Assembly (NCBI RefSeq): GCF_020382885.2
Contig: NC_058513.1
Coordinates: 2,681,408-2,745,407 of the forward strand
Length of the DNA stretch: 64,000 bases
Reading direction: 5' to 3'
Source: Scatophagus argus
Taxonomy: Eukaryota > Chordata > Actinopteri > Scatophagidae
Part shown: piece by piece, positions 12,791 to 27,530 of the stretch
How positions within the stretch are numbered: the first letter of the stretch is position 1
How the letters are laid out: each line of letters opens with the position of its first letter
Notes under the pieces: model-generated
The model's database searches: none
Told to the model about the DNA's origin: nothing
The model's input: only the letters and a program-made list of their open reading frames with translations
Translations under genes and position numbers: made by a program

Positions 12791-15647
12791 AAGTGGAAGT
12801 CTCCAGTGAATCTTAGAAAATTGATTATTTATTTTAATCACTGTTTTGATTTTTTGTATTCCTGAGGTATTGATGGTTACGCTTAGAGGTAAGTAAAAAA
12901 TGCAGAAAAATGTCAGTGAAATTCTCCTGCAATTTTTCCAATTAATTTAATAATTTTTGTTGTTTTTTTTGTTGTTTTGTTTTTGTAGTTTCCGTTTTTT
13001 CTTTTTTTTTTTGTTTCCACAGATGCTGACCTGAGAAGTGCAAGCCTTGGATTTCCACAAGCACAAAGATATGGACCAGATGACAGGGATTACTGCAGGA
13101 CCATCTGGAGGGTGGTGCGGTTGTATTGCCTTTGTGCTGTTTTCAACTGAATATATGTCAAAAAGGATTAACAAATGATCACATTCTGTTTTGTTTTGCA
13201 CAGTGTCCCAATCATTTTGGAACTGTGATTGTAAAAATAAGTAGTTGAGTAGTTAGAAAATTCTCACATTCTGTCCTATTTCTGTTATATACAGCAACCC
13301 CTGACCCCACCCTCTACACCTGTCCAGACGACGAGGGCCGCCCGGGCCCGACCAGCACAGGGGATGCTGTTGTTTCCATTCACTTCTTCTGTGCTGGTGG
13401 GTTTGGGATGCTCCTCACAGATCTGCACATCGGAAGTTGCCACCAACTCACTGCATCTCGACTCAGAAGTCAAGTCAGTTAAGAAATTGAGTCAGTTCAT
13501 TCTAGGAAAAAAAAGATAAATAATAAATACTGTGAAATTTTTAATTCAGTGTGTTTCTGATTTTAATTTTACTGAAATGTTTTCCAATGTTGAATTTTAT
13601 TTCCTTGTTACGAAACTGTAAGGGAATCATGCAGCTCTTTTAAGCCCTAAGAGAAGTGACTATTATTCTGAAGCACTGACAATAATCATTAATACAAAAT
13701 CAGAGAGCAGGACTAGAAGCACAAATGTTTTAAGATACTAAGCTTGTGATGTCCTTGAACAAAGCAGAGAACTTCAAAAATGTTCCAGATGAGCTACACA
13801 TTAGCCGACCACTCACATGGTTGTGAATGTGTAAAATTGTATGAAGCAGAGTTTCAATAAACACTGTCAAACCTCGTCAGAGATAAACATTTATTTACTA
13901 ATGAAGCATAGATTCTTCCATCAGTGCTACATTAAATGGTTAAGTAAGTTGGCAGTTCATATTGAGTAAGTCTTAAGTGTTTTTACTCACAGATTTCATG
14001 TTTTTAGAGCAGAGGGCTTTCCATTAAGAAGAGACAGGTGAGAGTGTCTTACACTGCTTTACTTCAGTGTAGGACATAATGAGTCTCTCCACAGTGCTCC
14101 TTGAAAGCTGACGAAAAGTCATGTATCTTCATGACACCATAATGTAAAAAGGTGCGTGTATATGTGTGTGTCAGACTCAGGCTGAGAGTCAGTCATGAGT
14201 GTGCATGACGTGAAATTACAGTTACACTGTACAATGAAATGAAGTACAAACTGATTGGTCACCAATGTCCACCACATCACCTTTATGTGATTAAAAATGA
14301 ATAATAAGAAATAAATTCTGGTTTTAGACTTCCCAACTGAAACATGGAGTTACGTGGTTTTCAATAGATGACTGTCACAAGAAACCTCTCATCAGACTGT
14401 TGTGTTAGTGGGAGCATTCTAAGGTCACGTGACAGCCAACTTTGTAACATCACACACCACATATTTCAGAGCCCTCTGAATTTACAGAGGGTACCTAATG
14501 CCTTAGGGAAAACAACACTGCGGTCCTTATCGTTGCAAAGAGCTAAACGACTTTGGACCGGTTGCTTTCACATGCCAGCTGATGAAATGTTTTGAGATAA
14601 TTATTAAGTCTATTCTCATTAATAAAATGAAAGCCCAATAGGACCCCTGGTGTTTGCCTACAGGAGCATGAGGGTGGCGTAAGATGCTATGCTTACCTTA
14701 CTTAACCTTCTTTATAGCCACCTCAAACAAGGAAAAACTCATGCTCACTTCCTATTTGTTGACTGTCACAAATCAAAACATGTTGCATCTACAGAGACAT
14801 TTTAACACTTGTGTTCTCCTTTGTCACACTGTCCACAAATAAAAACAACACAATACACTTACACTACTTTTATGTCTCACTGTGCTCTTCCATTCATCTT
14901 CCTTCATCTTGTTGCTCTTCCCCGGCCTGTTTCCTCTTCTTTGTTGTGTCCTGGGGCTTTTCCTCATCTTGTTTCTCATTCTGTGGCTCCTCTGGGGTCC
15001 TTCTTATCACTTGAGATCGTAGAGTCTCCCTGAAAGCCCCGAAGAACAAAAGCAAATCAAACTTGCATTCAATCTGACAAAAATCATGGCAACAATATTA
15101 CTGTATATATTATAATATCTTTAAAAGTCATTTTACTCCATGAAGCTAACTTTCATTAGTTATACACACAGATATACCCTTACCATTAATTCTGTGATAA
15201 ATAAGCACATTTCTTTACACGGCTATAAACTAGATACTGAATGGAAAAAGCACAGTATCCTTAAAGCCATTTTTATTCCTTTTGGTTAACTTTGTTACTG
15301 TTCACATCACTAACAACATATTGAAGCCACTGTAGCATTTAGATTATCAGTGCACCATGTTCTTCCATGTCACCCATGTCCATGTCGCTTCACTCATGTC
15401 TTCTCTGATCCTGGAGCTGTTCATCACGTCTGGGTTCCTTCTGTTCTGGTCTCATCTTCTTCACCCTGTCCCACCTTCCACACACTCAAAAAAGTTTGAC
15501 CATTGGCTGCTTAAAAAAAATTATGGTAAGAAAGTGATCCTTAATAAAATTGAAGAGATTTTATGTACTACAAATCTATTGATTTAAGTTCATTTAAACA
15601 AAACAATTAAGTACAAAATAATGAAATTATCAACTGAAATATTTTGG
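12790..15647. other. AT-rich non-coding stretch without recognised genes
   Basis: The sequence is AT-rich with poly-T runs near 12,960-13,015. A moderately GC-rich patch at 13,290-13,480 stays open in two frames for about 60 codons after a CAG acceptor-like site. One frame loosely recalls transposase sequence but is too weak to call. I see no RNA gene, no long frame and no clear element ends in the rest. Confidence 0.5.
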
Positions 15648-15930
15648 ATTTACTAATATTATGGCAATTTTTTTTTATTTACTAGGTATCCGAACAAAAG
15701 TAAGTTAGATTTAACAAATATCTGCAAAAAGGTGATTTACTACATTTACTAACTATTTAGGTGGAATTAATTTATATTTGCTAATTACCTGGACGAAACG
15801 TATTTTAATTTGCCAATTATCTGGATGATATTGATTTATATTAACTAATTTTATGGGTGAAACTGATGCTTTCTTTCTAAATATCTGGATAACAATGATT
15901 TGGATTAAATAAATAAAATAAGTTATATCC
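15648..15930. repeat. AT-rich minisatellite with a 32-bp period
   Basis: Successive blocks of 32 bases start with ATTTACTAAT-like sequence, carry TATCTGGATGA-like sequence in the middle and end in TGATTTAT-like sequence. Five consecutive blocks keep the 32-base spacing exactly between about 15,744 and 15,903. At least three looser blocks (29-35 bases) precede them and a partial one follows. Copies differ by roughly a quarter to a third of their bases, so the array is old. It lies in non-coding DNA. Confidence 0.75.
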
Positions 15931-17312
15931 ACTCATATCTTGGAACAATGCTACTTAATTGAACACATTAAAACTGCAATTCTTATGTATCTTCACATAA
16001 ATTAATTGTTCAAGTCAACCTAGAATTGGTACCAAATGACTTAAAATCCAATTAATCCTATTAATTGTCACTTTCTAACTTTTCTATGTCAAATCTACTT
16101 AATATCATGCTTTCCTGTTACAAGAATTTACTGCAGGGCAGGAAAACAGCAGGTAAGTAAACATTTATTTGTGTTTTGCTTTGTTTACACATACATTTCC
16201 AACATTTTTCAAAAAGCATTTTTTTTCTTAAGTTTCAAAATACAAAATACAAATAGAGAGTGAGGCTGTAAGAAAACAGACATAAACAAAAATAAATACA
16301 ATTTTTTTTCCTGTATAAACTGAAATCGTTAAGGTCAATATGTTTCTAAACAATTAAAAGAAAAACATCCCATGCTCACTGACTCAAGTCTAGGATAAAG
16401 GTCAGGTCCTTCATTTGGTTTAGTTCTTCACTACTACAGTGGAACTCAAATCATTTATTTGTGCAAATTCCAGTTTCTCTATGAAACATATGTATACATA
16501 TGTATCCCTGATGTACACAACAGAATCACAGAAGCAGCTAACCCTGTGCCAATATTAAGTCCTAAAAGGGGTGCCCCTCTCCTCAAATGACTAATTGGAT
16601 TTTTCTGAACAAACACCTGAACAGCAATTAACTACAGTACTGCAACTTCAAGCTTCGAAGTAAACCATGTGGCAGTGACTTAACAATTCATACAGAAAAC
16701 GCACAATCAGTGAAACATCAACAACTACATCAGTTAAAACTGTGTGTGCATATTTCAAAACCATTTTTCCCAGAAAGGCAGGGAGGTTTGGGGCCTGCAA
16801 GCAAAGTGATCAAATATTCTGGAAAAAAAAAACAAAGGCACTTGCTATTTGAGGTTGACCACTCACACAGGTAGCCTCCTCTGCGTCAGATCAACATATA
16901 CAGCTTATGCTCACAACTAGCAGTGGTACAAAACACAGGTAAAGACTCAGCAGAATATTTTCCGCCTTCATAATGAAGCTGTGAGGTGGCGTTACAAGAA
17001 CAACCAGAAGAATCATGAAAAACAAAAGAGTCCGGTTTTGCCTCTATGAAAGTGGACTGTGTCACTGGCATCCATAAGCTGGTGGCTGAGTGTTCATAGT
17101 CCATCAAGAAGCTCTGTGTTTTCATAGTGCAACTCTCACTGTCCATACCAAGCTACAAAAACAGTTTCTTCGAGTCGTGTCGATTATAAGTCCAAAGTAT
17201 AACATCACACGCTTCAAGTGAGTATGGATAAGGTGTTTTTTCTGAATAAGACTTGAATACTTAACTGCAGTACAGAATTATGGAGCACTCCAACGTATTT
17301 AGGGGTCCCTTT
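15931..17312. other. Non-coding stretch, probable 3' region of the minus-strand gene next to it
   Basis: This is an AT-rich sequence with no convincing coding frame. It probably includes the 3' untranslated region of the minus-strand exon that ends at 17,313. A perfect 18-base palindrome (ACATATGTATACATATGT) lies at 16,486-16,503. Confidence 0.5.
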
Positions 17313-17621
17313 TTAAGCCAGCAGCTTGTTCTTGAGGCTGTTCACTTTTGGGGAAAGCTTTGAACAATCCAGCTCGAGGAAAAGTTTCTGAAAAGCTTCA
17401 GAAGTGTACCTGAGTTCCTTGGGATAGGCAAGATTCACTGCATACGTCAATCCCATGAGCATGGCACAAGCCCTTGGAAAGTTACCCAGACCAGTCAGGA
17501 CCTTTGTTCCTTCTATCACAATTCCGATGTCCTCTCTACCCTCTGACGGATTAGTCTGGATGCTGTAGATTTTCATCCCTTGTACAGCAAGGTCCTGTGC
17601 AACACTGTCGTCATCTGCATC
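17313..17621 (-). CDS. Last coding exon of an unidentified minus-strand gene
   Basis: On the minus strand a TATTTTAG acceptor is followed at 17,621 by an open exon reading DADDDSVAQDLAVQGMKIYS and onward, ending in LSPKVNSLKNKLLA and a stop. The central part (IGIVIEGTKVLTGLGNFPRA, AMLMGLTYAVNLAYPKELRY) looks like the conserved C-terminal end of the large fish family of uncharacterised proteins often annotated as SAM-domain-3-like. I recall that family but cannot verify it here. The exon is intact and has a proper acceptor, so it may belong to a live gene whose upstream exons lie to the right. The BEL/Pao element sits about 130 bases upstream of the acceptor, within the presumed preceding intron. 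A retained fragment of a dead copy is the alternative. Confidence 0.6.
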   Translation of the reverse strand, partial: DADDDSVAQDLAVQGMKIYSIQTNPSEGREDIGIVIEGTKVLTGLGNFPRACAMLMGLTYAVNLAYPKELRYTSEAFQKLFLELDCSKLSPKVNSLKNKLLA

Positions 17622-17752
17622 CTAAAATAATCAGCAAAAGTTGTTTTTTATAAGTTATAAGTTATGAAGTTATCAACATGGTATTGCAAAACAGTGAACA
17701 AACCTTTGCACAATATACTGTATGTGAAATGTAACATAATATTATACTGTGT

Positions 17753-18175
17753 TGTGTTGTTATGAGTTTAAAAAAGGTTAAAAAGATAATTAAGGTCAAG
17801 CTTAAAATACTATTATTATTTACAGTATATTTACAACTTCACTGCATTTGATTTGAAGTTCCATGAATATGTATTGGAATTCTCGTTTCTCTCCTGTGAG
17901 AACCTATTTTCTCATGCGCTATTTGTCTAATGACAGCCTCCGTAGGCTAGGTAAGGTTTACACTCGAAGAGTTTCCCACGTTGTATGAACGTCTCACAGT
18001 TTGCATTCTTTCCAGCTGTATTTTGCATTCTTTTGAGCCCAAAGATAGCATTGTTGTTTCACAAATTTCTTATACGTCATTAAACCTGTGGACGGCAAAT
18101 CTAGTCTTCAGAGTCGTGATGTTAAGAAGAGTTTATCTGGCTGTTAGTGTATGAAAGTGTACCGAAGGCAGCACA
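17753..18175 (+). repeat. Left LTR of the BEL/Pao element
   Basis: This is a 423-base repeat starting TGTGTTGTTATGAG and ending GGCAGCACA. Its left neighbour ends in GTGT, which also follows the right LTR. Confidence 0.88.
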
Positions 18176-21100
18176 GTGAAACAACAGCTATCAAGCAAAC
18201 AAGAAAGAAATCGCAGTGCAGGCAGCTAACCGTTAACTAGCCACAGCCAGCCAGTAGACGATGAGTGGGGAAGGATCAGCGCGCGCTGTGGAGACAAAGG
18301 CGACTGAGCAATGTCGGCAGACAGACAGGCCAGCACAGGGCGCTGCTAAGCCAGCAAATTCAGACGAACGGCTATCGCTGAGGACACGCTCCCACGCTTG
18401 GTGCTCTATACGGTCCAGTGCGTCATCGACGGGGTCTGCAGCAGCTAGAGCAAGAGCAAGAGCCGAAGCAGCTAAAACACGTCTGGCATATGCTGAAGAA
18501 GAAATGAATTTGAAGTTAGAAAAGGCTAGGTTGGAAGCATCTATGGAAGTACTTAAGCACAAAAAGGAAGCTGCTGCAGCCATCGCGGAGGCAGTAGTAC
18601 TGGAGGCTGCTGCAGATGCTGGTGAGTCTCACGGTAATGAGTCACACAGTTGTGAGCTGAACACAGACCCTGATCCGTTGGTGGCCTCACAGCGCACAGA
18701 GCAATACGTGATTGATCAACTGAGAGAAAGAGGACCAGAACTGCAGTTAGGTGGTAATGGTGACACGCCAACAAGGTCAGCACCGCCGCCGTCACCCCCA
18801 CATCTCCAAGCTGATACCAAACCTTTTGTGCCACGACAAAACAACCCTGCTCCGCCTAACCTCTCCCCCCAGCAGCCTTGCAAGGACGTTGACGGAGGCG
18901 GCCATGATCCAGCTACCAGGTATTGTCGAGAGGCTTGTGCTCCACACGTCAGGATCAAGAATGAGCATGCCGTTCCGGTGCACCAGTTTACACCTGGACT
19001 TTATGATGGGCATCTGTCACACTATCCTATGCCACCGAACTGTAACAATGATAGCTCACACATGAGTGACTTTGTAAAATATCTTGCCCGTCGTGAGCTA
19101 GTGGCTACAGGATTACTTCAGTTTAATGACAAACCGCAAACCTACAGAGCATGGAGGCGTTCCTTCCAAACCGCAACCAGTGGCTTAAACCTCACACCTA
19201 GTGAGGAGCTGGATCTCCTGCTTAAATGGCTTGGGAAAGAGTCAGCGGAGCAAGTTGAACAGATAAGAGCAATACACATCCATCGACCAGAAGCAGGACT
19301 GGCCATGGCATGGGACAGGCTCAATCACACATACGGCTCTGCTGAAGCTATAGAAAACGCTCTGTTCAAACGCATCGACAGCTTTCCCAAGATAACCGGT
19401 CGAGACGGATCCAAGCTAATGAAACTGAGCGATTTAATAATGGAGCTTCACTCTGCTAAAGTGGAGGGTGACCTGCCTGGTCTCTCCTTCCTGGATACGT
19501 CAAGAGGCGTCAATCCTATAGTTCAAAAACTCCCGCCTCGTCTTCAGGAGAAGTGGATATCAGCTGGTGCATCCTACAAGCGGCAGAACCAGGTACCTTA
19601 CCCCCCATTTGCCTTTTTTGTTGATTTTGTCACCCAGCAGGCTCGCATGATGAGTGATCCCAGCTTCAACTTCATCACTCACTCAGACCTGGGTGCCAAG
19701 ACTGAGAAAGCCCCTTGGAAGCCATCCAGACAGCAAGAGGTCTCTGTCGCCGTCCACAAGACAGAGGTGTCTCCTGTAACTACGTCTGACACTGGTGAGC
19801 CCCCAACTAAACCAGTTGACTTTGATAAGATATGTTTGTTACACAAAAAGCCTCATCCCCTGCGCAAGTGTCGGGCATTCAGACAAAAGCCCATCGAAGA
19901 GCGCAAAACACTGCTTAAAGAAAACAATGTGTGCTTCAAATGTTGTTCTTCTTCGTCTCACATTGCAAGGAACTGCACGGTCAACGTCCAGTGTGCTGAG
20001 TGTCGGAGCGAAAAACACAACACAGCGCTTCACCCTAGACCCGCACCGTGGACCCAAGAGGCGGACCCCGCTCCTGAGCACGGCGGGGAGGATGGAGAAA
20101 ATTCACCACCGTCTCAGGTCACCACTAAATGCACAGAGGTCTGCGGCGGTGAGTTGGCAGACCGCTCCTGCTCCAAAATATGCCTTGTCAGAGTGTTTCC
20201 AGCTGGCCACAGAGAGAAGGCGGTGAAACTGTATGCAATATTGGACGAGCAGAGTAATAGGTCACTGGTTCACTCACAGTTCTTCAAAGTGTTCAGTGAC
20301 GAAAGCCCGAGCGCTCCATATACACTGAGGACATGTGCTGGAGTGAAGGAATCCACAGGCAGGAGGGCCAGTGGCTATGAAGTGGAATCTCTGGACAGAA
20401 CTTTCTGTGCCTCGTTGCCAAGCCTCATAGAGTGCAACGACATTCCGAATAACAGAGAGGAGATTCCGACTCCTGAAGTGGCGCTCCACCATGCCCATCT
20501 GAGGTCAGTAGCACACCTCATCCCAGACATTGACCCGCATGCCCCCATTATGCTTCTCCTGGGGCGGGACATTATCAGAGTGCACAAAGTCCGCAAACAG
20601 GTGAATGGCTCTCACAACCAGCCCTATGCACAGAAATTGGACCTGGGCTGGGTCATTGTTGGAAACGTGTGCTTAGGTAATGTCCACAAACCACTGACAA
20701 TCCGCACGTTCCACACGAACATTACAGAATTGACACGTCCTACTCTCTTTGCTCCATGCCCCAATGTGTTTCATGTTAAAGAGAAATTCAGTGACATTCA
20801 AGTAACCAATTCTCCCTCGGCATGTTGCGAAGACCAGTCTCCCTGTGAAGCCGACCACCTGGGGTGTAATGTGTTCGGACGGACCAAGGACGACAACCAG
20901 GTGGCTCCTTCCATTCAAGATGCCACATTCATGAAGATAATGGATGAAGGGCTACGGAAAGACTCCAACGGCAGCTGGGTGGCGCCATTGCCCTTTAAGA
21001 GTCCACGCCCGCGGCTTCCAGACAACAGGCCACAAGCGACGAAGCGCTTCATGTCTCTTAAGCGCAACCTTGAGAAGAAGCCTGAAATGAGAGATCACTT

Positions 21101-23065
21101 TCTCAGCTTCATGGACAAGATGTTAAAGAACGGCCATGCTGAGTTAGCCCTACCTCTCAGCGATAATGAAGAACGATGGTACTTGCCAACATTTGGAGTG
21201 TATCATCCAAAGAAACCTAAGAAAATACGCGTGGTGTTCGATTCCAGCGCACAATACAACGGTGTGTCACTCAACGATGTGCTGTTAACTGGGCCTGATT
21301 TAAACAACACACTGCTCGGTGTTTTAATTCGCTTCAGAAGAGAGGCCATCGCCTTCACAGCCGACATAGAACAGATGTTCTATTGTTTCCTGGTGAGCGA
21401 AGAAGACCGCAACTTCTTACGTTTCCTTTGGTTTCAAGACAATGATCCCTCCAAGGCCATAGTGGACTATCGTATGAGGGTCCATGTTTTTGGCAATAGC
21501 CCCTCACCAGCGGTGGCCATTCATGGCCTTCACAAGTCTGTCCAAGCCAGTGAGCTGCACGTCGACCCAGATGTGAAATACTTTGTGATGCGTGACTTTT
21601 ATGTTGACGATGGGCTAAAGTCCCTGCCTACTGTCGAAGCCGCCATCAGCCTGCTAAAAAACACACAGGATGTTCTCTCCAAATCGAATCTGAGACTACA
21701 TAAGATCGCAGCCAACAGCAAAGAGGTGAGGGAGGCGTTTCCAGCCAGTGATCACGCAAGCGACCTCAAAGACCTCGACCTTGAAGCTGACACGGTGCCG
21801 CTGCAGCGTAGCCTCGGACTCATTTGGAATCTCCAGACAGACTGCTTTCTGTTCAGCGTCTCGGACGAGATGAAGCCATACACCCGCCGGGGCGTTTTGT
21901 CCACCATTAATAGCCTCTATGACCCGCTGGGGTTTGTTGCGCCTGTCACGATCCAAGGCAAGGCTATTCTGCGAGAACTCACTATGGAGAACGGTGACTG
22001 GGACGCGCCACTACCTCCAGCCATGGAGGATGCCTGGACATCTTGGAAATCTTCCCTAGCCGAACTGTCTGAGCTCTCCATTCCCAGACGCTACACAGAA
22101 ATGTCACCATCGACAGCTGCAAGAAGAGAATTGTGCATTTTCTGTGATGCGTCTGTTAAAGCCATCGCCGCAGTGGCCTACTTAAAAGTCACAGACACAG
22201 ATGGGAACAAGCAGATTGGATTTGCAATGGGAAAAGCCAAGCTCGCTCCTCGCCCTGAGCATACGGTGCCGAGACTTGAACTCTGTGCAGCAGTGCTTGC
22301 CGTTGAGTTAGCAGACCTGATCTCAGCGGAACTAGATCTTCATGTCGATGCTGTAACCTACTTCTCAGACAGCAAAGTGGTCTTAGGCTACATTTACAAC
22401 GAGACCAGACGCTTCTATGTCTATGTCAGCAATAGAGTGTTACGCATCCGAAGATCTTCCCATCCAGATCAGTGGCGCTATGTATCAACGCACCAGAACC
22501 CTGCAGATCACGCAACACGGTCTGTACACGCTGGCCACCTGAAAGACACCAACTGGCTGAGAGGTCCGGAATTCCTGTCCAGAGCAGAGCCCAGCACCAC
22601 TGGGAGCGCGTATGACCTTGTTGACCCCGGCACGGACCCTGACATCCGGCCTCTAGTGTCTGCCTTAAGCACTGCAGCTTCGCCCAAACAGCTTGATTCC
22701 CAGCGCTTCGCTAAATTTTCCTCTTGGAAGTCGCTCACACGAGCAGTCACTCGGATCATTCACATAGCCCGCCATTTCAAGAAAGCTCCAGAAGGAAAGA
22801 GCTCATGTCAGGGATGGCATTACTGCAAAGCCGAATTCACTGTTGAAGAATGCAGCAAAGCTTCGGCTGTGATCATCCACGCAGTTCAGCAGGATACCTA
22901 CAGTGATGAGAAAGTGCGCCAGGTTGAAGTGAAGATCATCAGACCAGAAGGGACTTCTCTTTTCCTTAGGCCAGTGAATGAACTAGTGCTCCTCTTGCCT
23001 CCAGATAAAAGTCAATAGTAATGATGGACTGTTTGTTGTGTGACGTATTCACGTCAGGCGGGGAG

Positions 23066-23488
23066 TGTGTTGTTATGAGTTTAAAAAAGGTTAAAAAGAT
23101 AATTAAGGTCAAGCTTAAAATACTATTATTATTTACAGTATATTTACAACTTCACTGCATTTGATTTGAAGTTCCATGAATATGTATTGGAATTCTCGTT
23201 TCTCTCCTGTGAGAACCTATTTTCTCATGCGCTATTTGTCTAATGACAGCCTCCGTAGGCTAGGTAAGGTTTACACTCGAAGAGTTTCCCACGTTGTATG
23301 AACGTCTCACAGTTTGCATTCTTTCCAGCTGTATTTTGCATTCTTTTGAGCCCAAAGATAGCATTGTTGTTTCACAAATTTCTTATACGTCATTAAACCT
23401 GTGGACGGCAAATCTAGTCTTCAGAGTCGTGATGTTAAGAAGAGTTTATCTGGCTGTTAGTGTATGAAAGTGTACCGAAGGCAGCACA
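23066..23488 (+). repeat. Right LTR of the BEL/Pao element
   Basis: This has the same length as the left LTR and is identical to it as far as I can read. It is preceded by the purine-rich tract GGCGGGGAG that primes plus-strand synthesis in this class. Confidence 0.88.
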
Positions 23489-24483
23489 GTGTACTGTATA
23501 TTGTAAGTGAAATACATACCTGTTGTTGAATTGTTGACAGAAAACTTCATGCATCTAGAATGAAATGCATAGCTTTAAGTAATTTGGATAATTAATATTT
23601 TAAGCACAAACTCAGAAGGGGCCTACATTAAAGTCAACTAAGCAAACAATACAGGATTACTCTTGCTTTTGTATTTGGATGGTAATCAAAACATTTTTGT
23701 TTATCAGTCTCTACAAAGGGATATACAAACAAACACACGTGTATTCATGTCTCCCTGTGACAGACTGTCATGCAGTCATCACCTATTCATTAACACAGAA
23801 TGATGTTTTGTTACACATATACCAGAATAATAAAATAAAGGAAAAAATATTTTTGTTGTATGTGAATAGGCGCTCTCATTGTGTCATTTATTTTTCTCTT
23901 GTCATTCAACATCCATGCACATTGCCAAAACTGACTGATCTGGAGTGATGAAAACAGGTTATTTGCAATGTGACCTACATATATTTGACAAGGCTATGCT
24001 GTGGGAAGACACATACGTTCTCTCTTACTATTTTGCGCATAACATGTGGCATAATGTATACAGTGTTATGAATCTATAGGAGCAAACAGACAGTAACAGT
24101 GACGAAGCCAGGGTTAGTACAATAAAAGGGGGTGCGGGGGACCCCACACCACCACTCAGAAGTAATAAAGCCGGTAAATTTGCTACTTTTGACGGTATGT
24201 TACTCGAGTATAGAGTGTTACTTGAGTGCAGTATACTCTATAACACGTAGTGCGGTAAATGAAACTAGTATTTACTCACTTCTCAGAACACTTGTTTGCC
24301 GTCTTGCTCCGCCGTTAGCTAGCTTGCTAGCTGCGGCTGACTTTGAATTACGATATTATAGATTGAATTTAACGTAGCCTACAGCTGGTAAACTTGTTAG
24401 GTATCTCGTGGTAACGTAAAACAATGTTCAGCCACTGGGGCAACGTTACTAAAAAAAAAGTGTTGGTTACTGAAGCATCTTAC
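23489..24483. other. Non-coding stretch right of the BEL/Pao element
   Basis: The sequence is AT-rich with no recognisable gene, RNA or transposon end. It would be intron of the minus-strand gene if the exon candidates at 17,313-17,621 and 24,484-24,523 belong together. Confidence 0.4.
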
Positions 24484-24523
24484 CTTGAGAAAACGGCAGT
24501 CCGACGACGGTTGTGGCAGACAT
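24484..24523 (-). CDS. Candidate first coding exon on the minus strand
   Basis: Read on the minus strand, an ATG at 24,523 opens MSATTVVGLPFSQ and is followed after 40 coding bases by a strong donor, GTAAGA. It lies in a locally GC-richer stretch and on the same strand as the terminal exon at 17,313-17,621, so it could be the start of that gene. The intervening exons were not found and I recognise no domain. This is a weak, purely structural candidate. Confidence 0.22.
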
Positions 24524-24726
24524 CAACGTCCGTGTGGCGCAAATGGGCGGAAGTGTACAGCCAGTAAAACTAAAGAGCCCTCAGTAAGTAGAATTTAATA
24601 ATTTGTTGACGTTGTTAATTTTACTGACAAAATATAATTGAGTTATACTCAGTGAGTTTCCGCTGATATTATTCAAACAAAAACGAGTAAAATGCAATTG
24701 ATGAATAACTCAAATTTGATTAAGAA

Positions 24727-24879
24727 ATGAAGGAGTTGGAACTGTTCCCTAATGGACAAGTGGAAGCTCTCGTGGCGCTCGGTAAGTGCATTCGCCCCTA
24801 TGGAGGCAGCGTAAAGGTGCACCCTGTGGTGTTGGAAAAGCTGTTCCTGAGAGTGAATGGCTGTGATCGTACTATTTAA
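24727..24879 (+). CDS. Unrecognised 50-codon ORF, opposite in direction to the exon candidate beside it
   Basis: An ATG at 24,727 opens MKELELFPNGQVEALVALGK, continuing through KVHPVVLEKLFLRVNG to a TAA at 24,877-24,879. The frame is more hydrophobic/charged and GC-richer than the AT-rich DNA around it. A GTAAGT donor-like site at 24,782 lies inside it, so it might instead be a first exon of 55 bases. I recognise no family, and no further exon is apparent downstream on this strand. Confidence 0.22.
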   Translation: MKELELFPNGQVEALVALGKCIRPYGGSVKVHPVVLEKLFLRVNGCDRTI

Positions 24880-25877
24880 CTGGCGAACCACAGAAAACAG
24901 TTTCCCTCTGGGGACAGTAAAGTTTTATCTTAATCCATAATACATCATAATTCATTTGTTGACTAGAGTTTGTGTTATTTAACTGAACATGCAAATTAGC
25001 TATGAACTAAAGTTATCACATAAATGTCATGCAGTAAAAGGTTTGGCCTCTGAAAGCTTGTGAAGCAGAAGTATAGCGCAGCAGAAAATGGAAATACTTC
25101 CTATTATTATTTCTATTATTCTATACTATTTGACTATTTGTCTATTTGATTTAAATGAATATGGCTTGTTGCTTGGCGTTACAGTAACACAAAGAGGCCA
25201 CTAACTGGCGCTGTTCTCCAGATAACTGATGCTGTCTGGGCTTTGTGGTTTGGACACACTGATTCATCACTTCAGCAGCAGTTTCCTCAGAGTTAATCAG
25301 CCCATACTACACATTTAAAACATATCTCTGACTACAGTATGTCTTTCAATTTGATTAAATCATCCCGTTTTCACATTTGGATTCTTTACATCTGATGAAT
25401 AAATAAAGGAATTCTGGAGATACTTTTTGAAGAGCATTGAGCTCTTTAGCACATGCAGTGCATCTGAAAACTGTTGTGGAAAATGTGGACAGAATGTGGT
25501 CTGCCAAAGGGTAGCTCCCGAGCTCCATCTAGTGGTCCTTTGGTCTCTTTGTGTCCTTGTCTAACTCAATAGGCCTGCTTAATACTGTATTTGAACTGAT
25601 ACAGTGCATTAGTAAACAGGTCTTCTTATTTTCACTTCTGATTATGCCAGCTGGATGCATTGGTTTTAAAAATGGTCTATCTTCCACTTACAGCCCAGCA
25701 CCGGTATCGAAATATCTCTGTTAACAATGAAGACACAAACATAAACAATACTGATAGGACCATAAACTGAACAGAAAATCGATGTCAGTGTACACATATA
25801 TATTTTATTGATCAAGTTAAAGTTTTGAGTTATGTACTTATCAAGGAAATAATGATTCCGAATGAACAAGTTGCACA
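24880..25877. other. AT-rich intergenic stretch
   Basis: I see no gene, RNA or clear repeat. The right end would be downstream sequence of the minus-strand zinc-finger pseudogene. Confidence 0.4.
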
Positions 25878-25880
25878 AAT

Positions 25881-27530
<1,650 letters not shown>

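Larger units (their letters stand above)
17753..23488 (+). mobile_element. BEL/Pao-family LTR retrotransposon, very young insertion
   Basis: Two 423-base direct repeats (17,753-18,175 and 23,066-23,488) flank one long reading frame (18,261-23,018). Parts in order: a Gag-like region with an Ala/Arg/Glu-rich helix; a cysteine/histidine zinc knuckle near 19,930-20,010; an aspartic-protease-like region of the kind seen in Pao elements at about 20,150-20,680; reverse transcriptase with a YVDDG motif near 21,600; and an RNase H-like region at about 22,100-22,560. A purine-rich tract (GGCGGGGAG) directly precedes the right LTR. The LTRs begin TG and end CA, and GTGT flanks both sides as a likely target-site duplication. 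The matching LTRs point to recent insertion. Not every part of a complete element is recognisable, so I regard it as broken, with about one break. Confidence 0.88.
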